Shown: positions 38,583 through 47,963 of the stretch, in pieces
How the letters are laid out: the number at the start of each line of letters is the position of its first letter
Numbering within the stretch: the stretch's first letter is position 1
Assembly (NCBI RefSeq): GCF_002101775.1
Contig: NZ_LQPI01000032.1
Span: 62,001 to 126,000, forward strand
Origin: Mycolicibacter nonchromogenicus
Lineage (GTDB): Bacteria; Actinomycetota; Actinomycetes; Mycobacteriales; Mycobacteriaceae
Direction: 5' to 3'
DNA: 64,000 nt
Program-made: the position numbers and the translations under genes
Notes under the pieces: generated by a model
The model's database searches: none
Seen by the model: only the letters and a program-made list of their open reading frames with translations
What the model was told of the DNA's origin: nothing

Positions 38583-40081
38583 GCGCCGCCGCCGAGGAGC
38601 CGGCCTGGCAGCGGCTGAGCCCGCGGATGTTGTTGGTGCATCCGCTGCACGAAGTTCTGCGTGAACTGCCCCTGCTGATCGCCGTGGTGGTGTTCGGCTC
38701 GGCGACCGACAACCGGCCTTGGGTGCTGGCGGTGATCGTGGTGATCGCCGTTGTGGGTGTCACCCGCTGGTTCACCACCAGCTATCGCATTGAACCCGAC
38801 CCCGAAGCCGGCCGGGTGCAGCTGCGCTCGGGTCTGTTGCGCCGCAAGGTACTTTCGTTGCCGCGCAACCGGATTCGTTCTGTGGAGACCGATGCGCGGC
38901 TGTTGCACCGCCTGCTGGGTCTGGCCGTGTTGCGGGTCAGCACCGGCCAGCGCGCCGCCACCGCCGACACCGTCTTCGAACTGAATGCGGTCAAGAGCAG
39001 TGAGGTCCCCCAACTTCGGGCGATGCTGCTGTCCCACACCGGGCAGGCCGCCGCGACTGCGACCGAATCGGCGGCGGTCCCGGCTCCGGTGACGGTGCTG
39101 GCGCGGTGGCGGCCGTCGTGGTTGGGCTACAGCCCGCTGAGTCTGTCGGGGCTGGTGATGGTCGGGGCCGCCGTGGGTGCGCTGTACCAGAGCGGACTCT
39201 GGGCGGCCCTGGAGGAGTCGCCGGTGAGCCGGTCCTGGCTCGAGGCCGCCGAACAGTACGGCGTCAAGCAGAGCCTGACGCTGACCGCCGCAGTGCTGGT
39301 GCTGGTGTCCATGCTGTTGGCGGTGCTGCGCTCTCTGGTGACGTACGGAAACCTGGTGCTGTCGCGCAGTACGGGAGCCGACGGAGACGTCCTGGCGTTG
39401 AGCTACGGCCTGCTGCGGGTGCGCGAGCACACCTACGACATGCGCCGGTTGCGCGGCGGGACGCTGCGCCGGCCGCTGCTGGTGCGGTTGTTCGGCGGGG
39501 CGCGCCTGGACGCGGCCATGACCGGTGTCAACGGGGAAGGCGAGTCGTCGATCCTGCTGCCGCCCTGCCCGCGGGCCACCGCCGAAGACGTCTTGACCGG
39601 GTTGGTCGCCGACCCGGATGCGGTCACCGGCCCGCTGCGCAGGCACGGCCCGGCGGCGACTCGTCGGCGCTGGACTCGGGGGCTGTTGCTGCCGGTGGCC
39701 GTCGCGGCCGGGCTGGCGATCGCGACAAGGTTTGTCGAAGTGCCGCAGTGGTGTTGGCCGGTCTGGGCGGTGATGACCCTGGGCGCCGCGCTGATGGCCG
39801 TCGATCGAGCGCGTTCCCTGGGCCACCGCGTCGACGCGCACTGGCTGTCGGCCCGCACCGGCAGTTGGGAGCAGCGCCGCTACTGCATCGCCACCGCCGG
39901 CATCGTCGGTTGGACGGTGCGCCAGAGCTGGTTTCAGCGCCGCGCGGGGGTGGCCACCCTGATCGCGGCCACCGCCGCGGGCGTCAAGGCCTACCGGGTG
40001 ATCGACGTGCCGCAGGAGTGGGCGTGGTCGGTGGCCGCGCAGGCATCGCCGTGGGTGGCGGACAGTAAGTGGGCCGGCTGA
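38579..40081 (+). CDS. Multi-PH-domain membrane protein, YdbT type
   Basis: 500 aa from GTG 38579, overlapping the YdbS-like stop. It contains repeated bPH2 domains (about residues 60-130, 230-330 and 400-490) separated by hydrophobic helices. In each the pattern 'Y-R-L-S, lead strand, R-x-x-V, R-I-Q' recurs, for example YRIEPDPEAGRVQLRSGLL and LPRNRIRSVETDARLLHRLL. This is the YdbT layout, and with the preceding gene forms a two-gene operon. There is no such pair ahead of groEL2 in M. tuberculosis. The function is unknown. Confidence 0.88.
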   Translation: MSAAAEEPAWQRLSPRMLLVHPLHEVLRELPLLIAVVVFGSATDNRPWVLAVIVVIAVVGVTRWFTTSYRIEPDPEAGRVQLRSGLLRRKVLSLPRNRIRSVETDARLLHRLLGLAVLRVSTGQRAATADTVFELNAVKSSEVPQLRAMLLSHTGQAAATATESAAVPAPVTVLARWRPSWLGYSPLSLSGLVMVGAAVGALYQSGLWAALEESPVSRSWLEAAEQYGVKQSLTLTAAVLVLVSMLLAVLRSLVTYGNLVLSRSTGADGDVLALSYGLLRVREHTYDMRRLRGGTLRRPLLVRLFGGARLDAAMTGVNGEGESSILLPPCPRATAEDVLTGLVADPDAVTGPLRRHGPAATRRRWTRGLLLPVAVAAGLAIATRFVEVPQWCWPVWAVMTLGAALMAVDRARSLGHRVDAHWLSARTGSWEQRRYCIATAGIVGWTVRQSWFQRRAGVATLIAATAAGVKAYRVIDVPQEWAWSVAAQASPWVADSKWAG

Positions 40082-40115
40082 GGGATCGGTACTTCGAGCT
40101 GGCCGTGTCTTACGT

Positions 40116-43109
40116 CTAGGGCGCCCCGTCGGGCCCCGGACTGCCGGGAATGGCGTTCCCCGTCCCGATGGTGACCGCGTCGCCGCCGTTGCCGCCTTTG
40201 CCACCGCCGGCGGCTCCGCTGCCGCCACCCCCGCCGTCGCCGCCGATGGCGTCGTGGGTCGAGGAGAGGTTGAAGATGATCGCGTTGCCGCCGTCACCGC
40301 CGGTGCCGCCGGTTCCGGTACTGCTGTCGGCGCCGTTGCCGCCGTCGCCGCCGGTGGCTGCGCCCGTGCCGTAGTTGATTGCGGCGCCTCCGTTGCCGCC
40401 GTCGCCGCCGCTTCCGGTACTGCTGCCGCCGCCGTTGCCGCCAACGGCGCCGATGGCTGCGCCCGTGCCGTCGTTGATTGCGGCGCCGCCGTTGCCGCCG
40501 TTGCCACCGCTGGTGGCTCCGCTGCCGCCGGCCCCGCCGTCGCCGCCGACGGCGTCGTGTGCAGAGTCGCTGCGAAGGATGGCCGCTTCGCCGCCGTTGC
40601 CACCGTTGCCGCCGGGCCCGATGCCACCGTTACCGCCGTCGGCACCGTTGGCGGCGATTGCCCGGCCAGTGCCCCAGGTGGCCGCATTGCCGCCGTTGCC
40701 GCCGTTGCCGCCGCCGGTGGCTCCGTTGCCGGCGTTTCCAGCCTGGCCGCCGATGGCGTCGTGCGCCGAGGAGTGGTTACTGATGGTGGCGTTGCCTCCG
40801 TTGCCGCCGTCGCCGCCGGTTCCGCCGTCGGCGCCGTCAGCGCCGTTGGCGGCGATGGCTTGGCCGGCGCCCCGGTTGCTGGCGTTGCCGCCGTTGCCGC
40901 CGTTTCCGCCGCCGGTGGCGCCGCTGCCTGCCTTTCCGGCCTGGCCGCCGATGACGTCGTGCGCCGAGAACTCGTTGTCGATCTCCGCGTTGCCGCCGTG
41001 GCCGCCGTTGCCGCCGGTTCCGGTGCCACCGTTTCCGCCGTCGGCACCGTTGGCGGCGATCGCCTGGCCGGTGCCCCAATTAATCGCGTTGCCGCCGTTG
41101 CCGCCGTTTCCGCCGCCGGTGGCGCCGCTGCCGGCGTTACCGGCTTGACCACCGATGGCGTCGTGCGCCGAGAATTCGTTGTAGATGATGGCGTTGCCGC
41201 CGTGCCCGCCGTTGCCGCCCGTTCCGTTGCCGCCGTCGGCGCCGTGGGCACCATTGGCGGCGTTCGCCTTGCCGGTGCCCCAATTGGTCGCGTTGCCGCC
41301 GTTGCCGCCGTTGCCGCCGCGGGTGGCGCCGCTGCCGGCGTTGCCGGCTTGGCCGCCGATGGCGTCATGTGCCGAGTCTTCGTTGAAGATGGCCGCGTTG
41401 CCGCCGTGGCCGCCGCTGCCACCGGTTCCACTACCGCCGTTGCCGCCGTCGGCGCCGTTGGCGGCGATGGCGTGTCCGGTGCCCCAGGTGGATGCGTTGC
41501 CGCCGTTGCCGCCGTTGCCACCACCGGTGGCTCCACTGCCGGCTTTCCCGGCTTGGCCGCCTATGACGTCGTGTTCGGAGAAGTCGTTGTTGATGGTGGC
41601 GTTGCCGCCGTGGCCGCCGTTGCCTCCGGTTCCGGTACCACCGTTGCCGCCGTCGGCGCCGTTACCGGCGATGGCGTGGCCGGTTCCGAAGGTGGTCGCA
41701 CTGCCCCCGTTGCCGCCGTTTCCGCCGCTGGCGCCGCTGCCGCCGTGGCCGCCCTGGCCGCCGATGGCATCGTGCGCCAAGGAGTCGTCGTTGATGTACG
41801 CGTCGCCGCCGTTGCCGCCGTTGCCTCCGGTTCCAATACCACCGGAACCACCGTGCCCGCCGTTACCGGCCTGAGGGTGTGCATTGTTGCCGGCAGCGCC
41901 GTTGCCACCATTGCCACCGCGGACTCCACTGGTGATGCTGGATGCGCCACCGGCTCCGACCGCGCCGCCCGTGCTCCCAGAGCCGCCGGAACCACCCGCG
42001 CCCGGTGTGCCGGCGCTGCCTGCATTGCCCCCGTCGCCGCCTGCTCCCTCGGCTCCGCCGGAACCGGTGTCGCCCCACTTCCCGGCGGCGCCGTTGCCGC
42101 CGCTGCCGGGTGTGCCCGCATCACCGCCGTTGCCGCCGTTGCCGCCTACGCCCTCGGCGCCGGTAGCCCCGAACAGGCCGCGGCCACCACCGCTACCACC
42201 GCTACCGCCATTGCCGCCAGCGCCGCCGTTGCCGCCGTCACCGCCGTCTTGACCGGCACCGTCGAAGGCGGCAAGCGAACCTATTGCGCCGTCGAGGCCC
42301 GCACCGCCGTTGCTGCCGTTGCCCCCGGTCCCACCGGCGCCACCGTTGCCGCCAAGGCCGTACCACCAGCCGCCATGACCACCTGCGCCGCCATTGCCCC
42401 CGCCAGCGCCATCCAGTCCGGCGCCACCCGAATCACCGGCAAACGCCCCATCAGCGCCGTCGGCACCAAACGCGCCCGTGCCACCGTCACCGCCGTCACC
42501 GCCGTTGCCGAACAACCAGCCGCCGGCCCCACCCGCCCCGCCGTCACCGGCGACGCCGTTGTTGTCCCAGGCGTCGAGGCCGGCGCCGCCGTCGCCGCCG
42601 TTGCCGAACATGCCGGCCATTCCTCCAGCGCCTCCGCTGATGCCGAGGCCGCCGTCGCCGGCGAGGAATCCGCCGTCGCCGAAGTCGCCGAACCATCCGG
42701 TCCACCCCAACAGGGACGTGTTGGCCCCGTCGAACTCGTCAATGCCGTCACCGATCAGATCGCGGCCGAACAGCACCGCGTACGGCAGGTTGACCAGGTC
42801 CAGCCACCAGGAGTTGGCGGGATCGGCGAGCAATGCGTCTACCTGGCCATGCACGTTCAGATAGAAGTCGCCCAGCCAGTTCGTCCCGTCCGCGGGCAGG
42901 GCATCGACGGGCTGAGTCTCAGCGGAAGGCCCCCAGGTGGCGGGATCGAGCCAGGTGGACCACACGGTCGGATCGAACAGGTCGTCCAGAAAATCTGCCT
43001 GTGCAGCGGGACTAGTGGTCAAGGGTGTTACGGCGAATGCCAGGAGCGGCGCCACTGCCGCACCGGCACCGACCCGCGCCTTACGCCGTCCCGCACGCTT
43101 TATGGCCAT
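40116..43109 (-). CDS. PGRS-repeat protein 1 with signal peptide, no PE domain
   Basis: 997 aa. A basic start with Arg pairs ([11 protein letters not shown]) and a hydrophobic stretch end at PAAQA-DF, a signal peptide cut near residue 38. A unique region ([12 protein letters not shown] ... [20 protein letters not shown]) leads into FGRDLIGDG, like the GRPLI motif that starts the PGRS part of PE_PGRS proteins. The rest is Gly-Gly-X/Gly-Asn-Gly PGRS sequence with about seven 68-residue units (HDAIGGQAG ... [20 protein letters not shown] ...), and ends [15 protein letters not shown] purine-rich site GGAAGGG precedes the ATG. Probably exported to the cell envelope; function unknown. Paralogue of the next PGRS gene. 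Confidence 0.88.
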   Translation of the reverse strand: MAIKRAGRRKARVGAGAAVAPLLAFAVTPLTTSPAAQADFLDDLFDPTVWSTWLDPATWGPSAETQPVDALPADGTNWLGDFYLNVHGQVDALLADPANSWWLDLVNLPYAVLFGRDLIGDGIDEFDGANTSLLGWTGWFGDFGDGGFLAGDGGLGISGGAGGMAGMFGNGGDGGAGLDAWDNNGVAGDGGAGGAGGWLFGNGGDGGDGGTGAFGADGADGAFAGDSGGAGLDGAGGGNGGAGGHGGWWYGLGGNGGAGGTGGNGSNGGAGLDGAIGSLAAFDGAGQDGGDGGNGGAGGNGGSGGSGGGRGLFGATGAEGVGGNGGNGGDAGTPGSGGNGAAGKWGDTGSGGAEGAGGDGGNAGSAGTPGAGGSGGSGSTGGAVGAGGASSITSGVRGGNGGNGAAGNNAHPQAGNGGHGGSGGIGTGGNGGNGGDAYINDDSLAHDAIGGQGGHGGSGASGGNGGNGGSATTFGTGHAIAGNGADGGNGGTGTGGNGGHGGNATINNDFSEHDVIGGQAGKAGSGATGGGNGGNGGNASTWGTGHAIAANGADGGNGGSGTGGSGGHGGNAAIFNEDSAHDAIGGQAGNAGSGATRGGNGGNGGNATNWGTGKANAANGAHGADGGNGTGGNGGHGGNAIIYNEFSAHDAIGGQAGNAGSGATGGGNGGNGGNAINWGTGQAIAANGADGGNGGTGTGGNGGHGGNAEIDNEFSAHDVIGGQAGKAGSGATGGGNGGNGGNASNRGAGQAIAANGADGADGGTGGDGGNGGNATISNHSSAHDAIGGQAGNAGNGATGGGNGGNGGNAATWGTGRAIAANGADGGNGGIGPGGNGGNGGEAAILRSDSAHDAVGGDGGAGGSGATSGGNGGNGGAAINDGTGAAIGAVGGNGGGSSTGSGGDGGNGGAAINYGTGAATGGDGGNGADSSTGTGGTGGDGGNAIIFNLSSTHDAIGGDGGGGGSGAAGGGKGGNGGDAVTIGTGNAIPGSPGPDGAP

Positions 43110-43230
43110 GGTCGCTGAACCCTTCCTATATGAGTCCTCTATATCTCCTGAGCAGAGACTAGGAAGGCTAGGGGTCGGCGATACAGGGTATTACCGCATT
43201 TCCTGACACAACCGGATGAGATCACACCAC

Positions 43231-43383
43231 GCGACTGTGCGGTTTGGCCGGAAGAATCAGCGAAAGCGGCGACGAAACCGCACACTCGGCGGCCGGGGCC
43301 GGACAGGGGCGACCGCTCGGCACCTACGACTCGCGCTTGAGCCGCCGGATGGCCGCGATCCGCCCGCGCAGCTGGTCCGAAGC
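43231..43383 (-). pseudogene. Copied 3-prime end of the helicase gene with its downstream flank
   Basis: Bases 43324-43383 repeat the last 19 codons and the stop of the helicase gene (46208-46267) with few changes: both read ...QLRARIAAIR.LNRES-stop or close to it. The 90 bases beyond the stop (43231-43323) resemble those after the true helicase (46115-46207), including ACCGCACACTCGGC. This fragment was left when the PGRS gene duplicated. It cannot make a product. Confidence 0.85.
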
Positions 43384-43399
43384 CAGAGCTGGCCTACGG

Positions 43400-45982
43400 T
43401 CAGGGTGTGCCGTCGGGTCCCGGGCTGCCGGGAATGGCGTTCCCCGTCCCCTCGGTGTAGGCGTCGCCGCCCGCCCCGCCGGTGCCACCGCCGGCGGCTC
43501 CGCTGCCGCCGGCCCCGCCGTCGCCGCCGATGGCGTCGTGGGTCGAGGAGTCGTTGTTGATGGTCGCCCAGCCGCCGCGGCCGCCGTTGCCGCCGGTTCC
43601 GGTCCCGCCGTCACCGCCATCACCGCCGTCGGCGGCAGTGACTTGGCCCGTCCCGGAGGTGTATGCATCACCGCCGTCGCCGCCATGGCCGCCGCCGGTG
43701 GCTCCGCTGCCGCCGGCCCCGCCGGCGCCGCTTATGGCCTCGCTTGCCGAGGAGCTGTTGTAGATGTCCGCACTGCCGCCGTGGCCGCCGTTGCCGCCGG
43801 TTCCGGTCCCGCCGTCGGCTCCGTCGGCGCCGTCGGCGGCGATGGCCTGGCCGGTGCCGGTGGTGCGTGCGTTGCCTCCGTTGCCTCCGTTGCCACCGTC
43901 GGTGGCGCCGGTGCCGGCTTTGCCGGCTTGGCCGCCGACGGCGTCGTGCGCCGAGGAGCTGTTATGGATGTATGCGCTGCCGCCGTGGCCGCCGTTGCCG
44001 CCGGTTCCGGTCCCGCCGTCGGCTCCGTCGGCGCCGTCGGCGGCGATGGCCTGGCCGGTGCCCCAGGTGATCGCGTTGCCTCCGTTGCCCCCGTTGCCAC
44101 CTCCGTTGGCGCCGGTGCCGGCTTTGCCGGCCTGGCCGCCGATGGCATCGTGCGCCGAGGAGCTGTTGTCGATGGTCGCCGTACCGCCGTTGCCGCCGTT
44201 GCCGCCGGTTCCGGTCCCGCCGTCCGCGCCGTCGGTGCCGTTGGCGGCGATGGCCTGGCCGGTGCCGGTGGTGTATGCGTTGCCGCCGTTGCCTCCGTTG
44301 CCGCCTCCGTTGGCGCCGGTGCCGGCTTTGCCGGCTTGGCCGCCGATGGCGTCGTGTGTCGAGAAGTCGTTGTAGATGGTCGCCGTACCGCCGTTGCCGC
44401 CGCTGCCGCCGGAACCGGCTCCACCGTCGGCGCCGTCGGCGCCGTTGGCGGCGATGGCCTGGCCGCTGCCGTGGGCGGTCGCGTCACCGCCGTTGCCTCC
44501 GTTGCCGCCGCCGTTGGCGCCGGTGCCGGCTTTGCCGGCTTGGCCGCCGATGGCATCGTGGGCTGAGAGGAAGTTGCCGATGGTCGCGTTGCCGCCGTGG
44601 CCACCGTTGCCGCCGGTTCCGGTTCCGCCGTCGGCTCCGTCGGCGCCGTCGGCGGCGATGGCCTGGCCGGTGCCGTAGGTGGCGGCGTCACCGCCGTTGC
44701 CTCCGTTGCCGCCGCCGCTGGCTCCGGTGCCGGCCCTTCCGCCCTGGCCGCCGGTGGCGTCGTGCGCCGAGGAACTGCTGTAGATGTATGCGTGGCCGCC
44801 GTTGCCGCCGCTACCGCCGGTTCCAATCCCTCCGTCGGCACCGTCGGCTCCGTTGGCCGCGATGGCCTGGCCACTGCCGAAGGTGGCGGCGTCACCGCCG
44901 TTGCCGCCGTTGCCGCCGCCCGTGGCTCCCCGGCCGGCGCTACCGCCCTGGCCACCGACGGCATCGTCCGCAGAGGAGCTGTTGACGATGATGGCCCAGC
45001 CGCCGTCACCGCCGTTGCCGCCGGTTCCGATACCGCCGTGGCCCCCGTGGCCCCCGTTGCCGGCGATGGCCTGACCGGTGCCGTAGGAGTAGGCGCTGCC
45101 GCCGATGCCACCGTTGCCGCCCCCGCTGGCCCCGCTGCCGGCGTTACCGCCCTGGCCGCCGATGACATCGTGCGTCGAGGAGCTGTTGTAGTTGTATGCG
45201 TCGCCGCCGGCGCCGCCGTTGCCGCCGAACCCGTACCACCAGCCGCCGTGACCGCCGGCACCGCCGTTGCCCCCGACAGAGTCGGCCAGTACGTCGCCCC
45301 CAGAGTCGCCCGCAAGGACCCCGTCAGCGCCGTCGATGCCGGCGGCCCCGGTCCCGCCCGTTCCGCCGTCACCGCCGTTGCCGAACAACCAGCCGCCGGC
45401 CCCACCGGCCCCGCCGTCGCCGGCGATGCCGTCGTTGTCCCAGGAGTCGAGGCCGTTGCCGCCGTCGCCGCCGTTGCCGAACATGCCGGCGAATCCGCCG
45501 GCGCCTCCGCTGACGCCCAGGCCGCCGTCACCGGCGAGGAATCCGCCGTCGCCGAAGTCGCCGAACCATCCGGTCCAGCCCAACAGCGAGGTGTTGGCGC
45601 CGTCGAACTCGTCGAGACCGTCACCGATGAGGTCGCGGCCGAACAGCACCGCGTAGGGCAGGTTGACCAAGTCCAGCCACCAGGAGTTGGCGGGGTCGTC
45701 CAGCACGGCATCGAGGTGGTCGTGCAGGTGCAGGTAGAACTCGCCCAGCCAGTCGCTGCCGAACGCCGGCAGGGGCTCGACCGGCAGGGTCTGCGCGGCA
45801 GGCGCCCAGGAGTCGGGATCCAACCAGGTGGACCACACGGTCGGATCGAAGAGATCATCGATGAAATCTGCCTGCGCTGCGGGAACGCCGGTGCTCAGCG
45901 GAGTGATGGCCAAGGCCAGCAACGGTGCTACTGCTGCACCGGCCACCCGCGTCGTACGCCGTCCCGCACCCCTAGTGGCCAT
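43400..45982 (-). CDS. PGRS-repeat protein 2 with signal peptide, no PE domain
   Basis: 860 aa from ATG 45982, whose N-terminus (MATRGAGRRTTRVAG) aligns with PGRS protein 1; the frame is open 11 codons further. The layout is the same: signal peptide to PAAQA-DF, a unique region with [20 protein letters not shown] and LIGDG, then PGRS. Eight full 68-residue units (204 bp) and a partial one can be counted, each with [29 protein letters not shown] and a variable four to eight residue patch before the next HDA. It ends [16 protein letters not shown]. The ribosome-binding region GGAAGGGTTCAGCGA is shared with the paralogue. Copy in the original context next to the helicase. Confidence 0.88.
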   Translation of the reverse strand: MATRGAGRRTTRVAGAAVAPLLALAITPLSTGVPAAQADFIDDLFDPTVWSTWLDPDSWAPAAQTLPVEPLPAFGSDWLGEFYLHLHDHLDAVLDDPANSWWLDLVNLPYAVLFGRDLIGDGLDEFDGANTSLLGWTGWFGDFGDGGFLAGDGGLGVSGGAGGFAGMFGNGGDGGNGLDSWDNDGIAGDGGAGGAGGWLFGNGGDGGTGGTGAAGIDGADGVLAGDSGGDVLADSVGGNGGAGGHGGWWYGFGGNGGAGGDAYNYNSSSTHDVIGGQGGNAGSGASGGGNGGIGGSAYSYGTGQAIAGNGGHGGHGGIGTGGNGGDGGWAIIVNSSSADDAVGGQGGSAGRGATGGGNGGNGGDAATFGSGQAIAANGADGADGGIGTGGSGGNGGHAYIYSSSSAHDATGGQGGRAGTGASGGGNGGNGGDAATYGTGQAIAADGADGADGGTGTGGNGGHGGNATIGNFLSAHDAIGGQAGKAGTGANGGGNGGNGGDATAHGSGQAIAANGADGADGGAGSGGSGGNGGTATIYNDFSTHDAIGGQAGKAGTGANGGGNGGNGGNAYTTGTGQAIAANGTDGADGGTGTGGNGGNGGTATIDNSSSAHDAIGGQAGKAGTGANGGGNGGNGGNAITWGTGQAIAADGADGADGGTGTGGNGGHGGSAYIHNSSSAHDAVGGQAGKAGTGATDGGNGGNGGNARTTGTGQAIAADGADGADGGTGTGGNGGHGGSADIYNSSSASEAISGAGGAGGSGATGGGHGGDGGDAYTSGTGQVTAADGGDGGDGGTGTGGNGGRGGWATINNDSSTHDAIGGDGGAGGSGAAGGGTGGAGGDAYTEGTGNAIPGSPGPDGTP

Positions 45983-46207
45983 ATTCGCTGAACCCTTCCT
46001 GGGAGGAATCCTCAATACATCCTAAGTGAATGCAAATAACACGGGAAGGATCACTGAGGCAGGGGATTTCAATGGAAGTACCCAGAATTCGGCCCGGGAA
46101 CTGGCGTGGGCACACCTCGACTGTGCGGATTGATCGCCACAATTCAGCGCATCGGCGGCCAAACCGCACACTCGGCGCCAGGGACGGCCAGGGCAGCCGC
46201 TCGGGAA

Positions 46208-47908
46208 CTACGACTCGCGATTGAGCTGCCGGATGGCCGCGATCCGTGCGCGCAGCTGGTCCGATGTCGCCGCCGCCACCGGGGGCCCACCGCAACGCCG
46301 GCGCAGCTCGTTGTGAATCCAGCCGTGCGGCTTGCCAAGCCGATGATGCGCCGCCGACACCAGCGCGTTGAGTTCGTGCCGCAGCTCGCGCAGCTGCCCG
46401 TGCGTGGTGGCCGGTACCGGAACCGCGCCGGCGTTGACCGCTTTGGAACGCCGGTCCAACTGCTCTTCCTGTCGGCGACGCAGCAGGTCCCGCATCTGGT
46501 CGGCGTCGAGCAGCCCGGGGATACCCAGGTAGTCGGCCTCTTCTTCGCTGCCGGCGGGTGTGGCGGTGCCGAAGGAGGCGCCGTCGAAGATCACCTGGTC
46601 CAGTTCGGCGTCGGCCCCCAGCGACTCGAACTTGTTCTCCAATTCCGAGGGCTCGGTGCGCCGCCGCTCGGCCAGCTCGTCGTCGCCGAACGACTCGCGG
46701 TGCGGCTTGCCCAGCACATGGTTGCGCTGCTGCTCCATCTCGCTGGCCAGGGCAAGCAGCGACGGCACCGACGGCAAGAAGATGCTGGCCGTCTCACCCG
46801 GCCGCCGCGACCGCACGAACCGGCCGATCGCCTGGGCGAAGAACAGCGGGGTAGACGCGCTGGTGGCGTAGACGCCCACCGCCAGCCGGGGCACGTCGAC
46901 GCCCTCGGAGACCATCCGCACCGCCACCAGCCAACTGGTGGTGGCCGCGGAGAACTGCGCGATCTTGTCTGAGGCGGTGGGGTCATCGGAGAGCACCACG
47001 GTGGGTTCTTCGCCGGTGTGGCGCTTCAGCAGCACCGCATAGGCGCGGGCCGCCTTCTGGTCGGTGGCGATGATCATGCCGCCGGCATCGGCCATGCCAC
47101 CCTCGCGCAGCTGGCACAGCCGCTTGTGCGCGGCGGTGATCACCGCGGGCATCCATTCCCCGGTGGGGTCCAGCGCCGTGCGCCACGCCCGCGCGGTGTG
47201 CTCGGCGGTCAGCGGTTCGCCGAGTCGCGCCGCGTGCTCCTCGCCGGCACTGTCCCGCCAGCGTGCCTCGCCCGAGTAGGCCATGAACACCACCGGGCGC
47301 ACCACGCCGTCGGCCAGCGCGTCGGTGTAGCCGTAGGTGTCGTCGGCGACCGAGCGCAGCCTGCCGGTGCCGTCGGGCTCGTAGGTGACGAAGGGGATGG
47401 GGCTGTCGTCGCTGCGGAACGGGGTTCCGGTCAGCGCCAGCCGGCGGGTGGCGTCGTCGAACGCCTCGCGGATGCCGTCGCCCCAGCTTTTGGCGTCGCC
47501 GCCGTGGTGGATCTCGTCGAAGATCACCAAGGTCCTCGCGGCCTCGGTGCGCACCCGGTGCCGGCTGGGGTGGCTGGCGACCTGGGCGTAGGTCACGACC
47601 ACGCCGTGGTACTCCGAGCTGGTCTGCGAATCGGAATTGGAAAACCGTGGGTCCAGTGCGATGCCGTGCGAGGCCGCGGCTGCGGCCCACTGCACTTTGA
47701 GGTGTTCGGTGGGCACCACGATGGTGATCCGCTCGACGGTGCGGTCGGCGAGCAGTTCGGCGACGATCCGCAGCGCGAACGTGGTCTTACCGGCACCGGG
47801 GGTGGCCACCATCAGAAAATCACGTGGCTTGGCGGTCAGATAGCGCACCAGAGCCCGGCGTTGCCAGCCCCGCAAAGCCCGGGTGCTGGGCGCTGCTTCA
47901 GCCCGCAC
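46208..47908 (-). CDS. DEAD/DEAH-type (SF2) helicase
   Basis: 566 aa from GTG 47908, which has a good Shine-Dalgarno (AGGAG) in front. SF2 motifs: Q-like RGWQRRALVRYL, Walker A ATPGAGKTTFA, IVVPTEHLK, DEIHH (motif II, with His in place of the usual D/H), LTGTPFRSD (motif III) and QAIGRFVRSRR (motif VI). The second half has a coiled, charged region (DADQMRDLLRRRQEEQLDRR) and a basic tail. It probably moves on DNA or RNA using ATP; its job is unknown. The frame continues upstream to 48031 but without a start site as good. Divergent from the M24 gene. The last 19 codons are copied at 43324-43383. Confidence 0.92.
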   Translation of the reverse strand: MRAEAAPSTRALRGWQRRALVRYLTAKPRDFLMVATPGAGKTTFALRIVAELLADRTVERITIVVPTEHLKVQWAAAAASHGIALDPRFSNSDSQTSSEYHGVVVTYAQVASHPSRHRVRTEAARTLVIFDEIHHGGDAKSWGDGIREAFDDATRRLALTGTPFRSDDSPIPFVTYEPDGTGRLRSVADDTYGYTDALADGVVRPVVFMAYSGEARWRDSAGEEHAARLGEPLTAEHTARAWRTALDPTGEWMPAVITAAHKRLCQLREGGMADAGGMIIATDQKAARAYAVLLKRHTGEEPTVVLSDDPTASDKIAQFSAATTSWLVAVRMVSEGVDVPRLAVGVYATSASTPLFFAQAIGRFVRSRRPGETASIFLPSVPSLLALASEMEQQRNHVLGKPHRESFGDDELAERRRTEPSELENKFESLGADAELDQVIFDGASFGTATPAGSEEEADYLGIPGLLDADQMRDLLRRRQEEQLDRRSKAVNAGAVPVPATTHGQLRELRHELNALVSAAHHRLGKPHGWIHNELRRRCGGPPVAAATSDQLRARIAAIRQLNRES

Positions 47909-47963
47909 CCGGTCTCCTATCTGATCGAGATGCAGTCTAGGGCAAGCCGATAGGATCGCTGGT

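Noticed and set aside
38417..41536. A 1039-aa reverse-strand open frame across the PH-domain gene and into the PGRS gene
   Set aside because: It runs antisense to the well-supported YdbT-like gene and out of frame in the PGRS repeats. Its Ala/Thr/Pro-rich translation is what a shifted frame of GGN-type PGRS codons gives.
40254..43118. A 954-aa forward open frame opposite PGRS gene 1
   Set aside because: A low-complexity Ala/Val/Gly translation of the repeat's complementary strand. GC-rich repeats without stops leave all frames open; the reverse frame has the signal peptide and paralogue.
40150..45200. Regularly spaced repeats that could suggest a CRISPR array
   Set aside because: The unit is 204 bp, coding in frame as PGRS, and has no short palindromic repeats with unique spacers; no cas genes are present.
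44597..45991. A 464-aa forward open frame opposite PGRS gene 2
   Set aside because: Same cause as for PGRS gene 1; no start signal and no recognisable domain.
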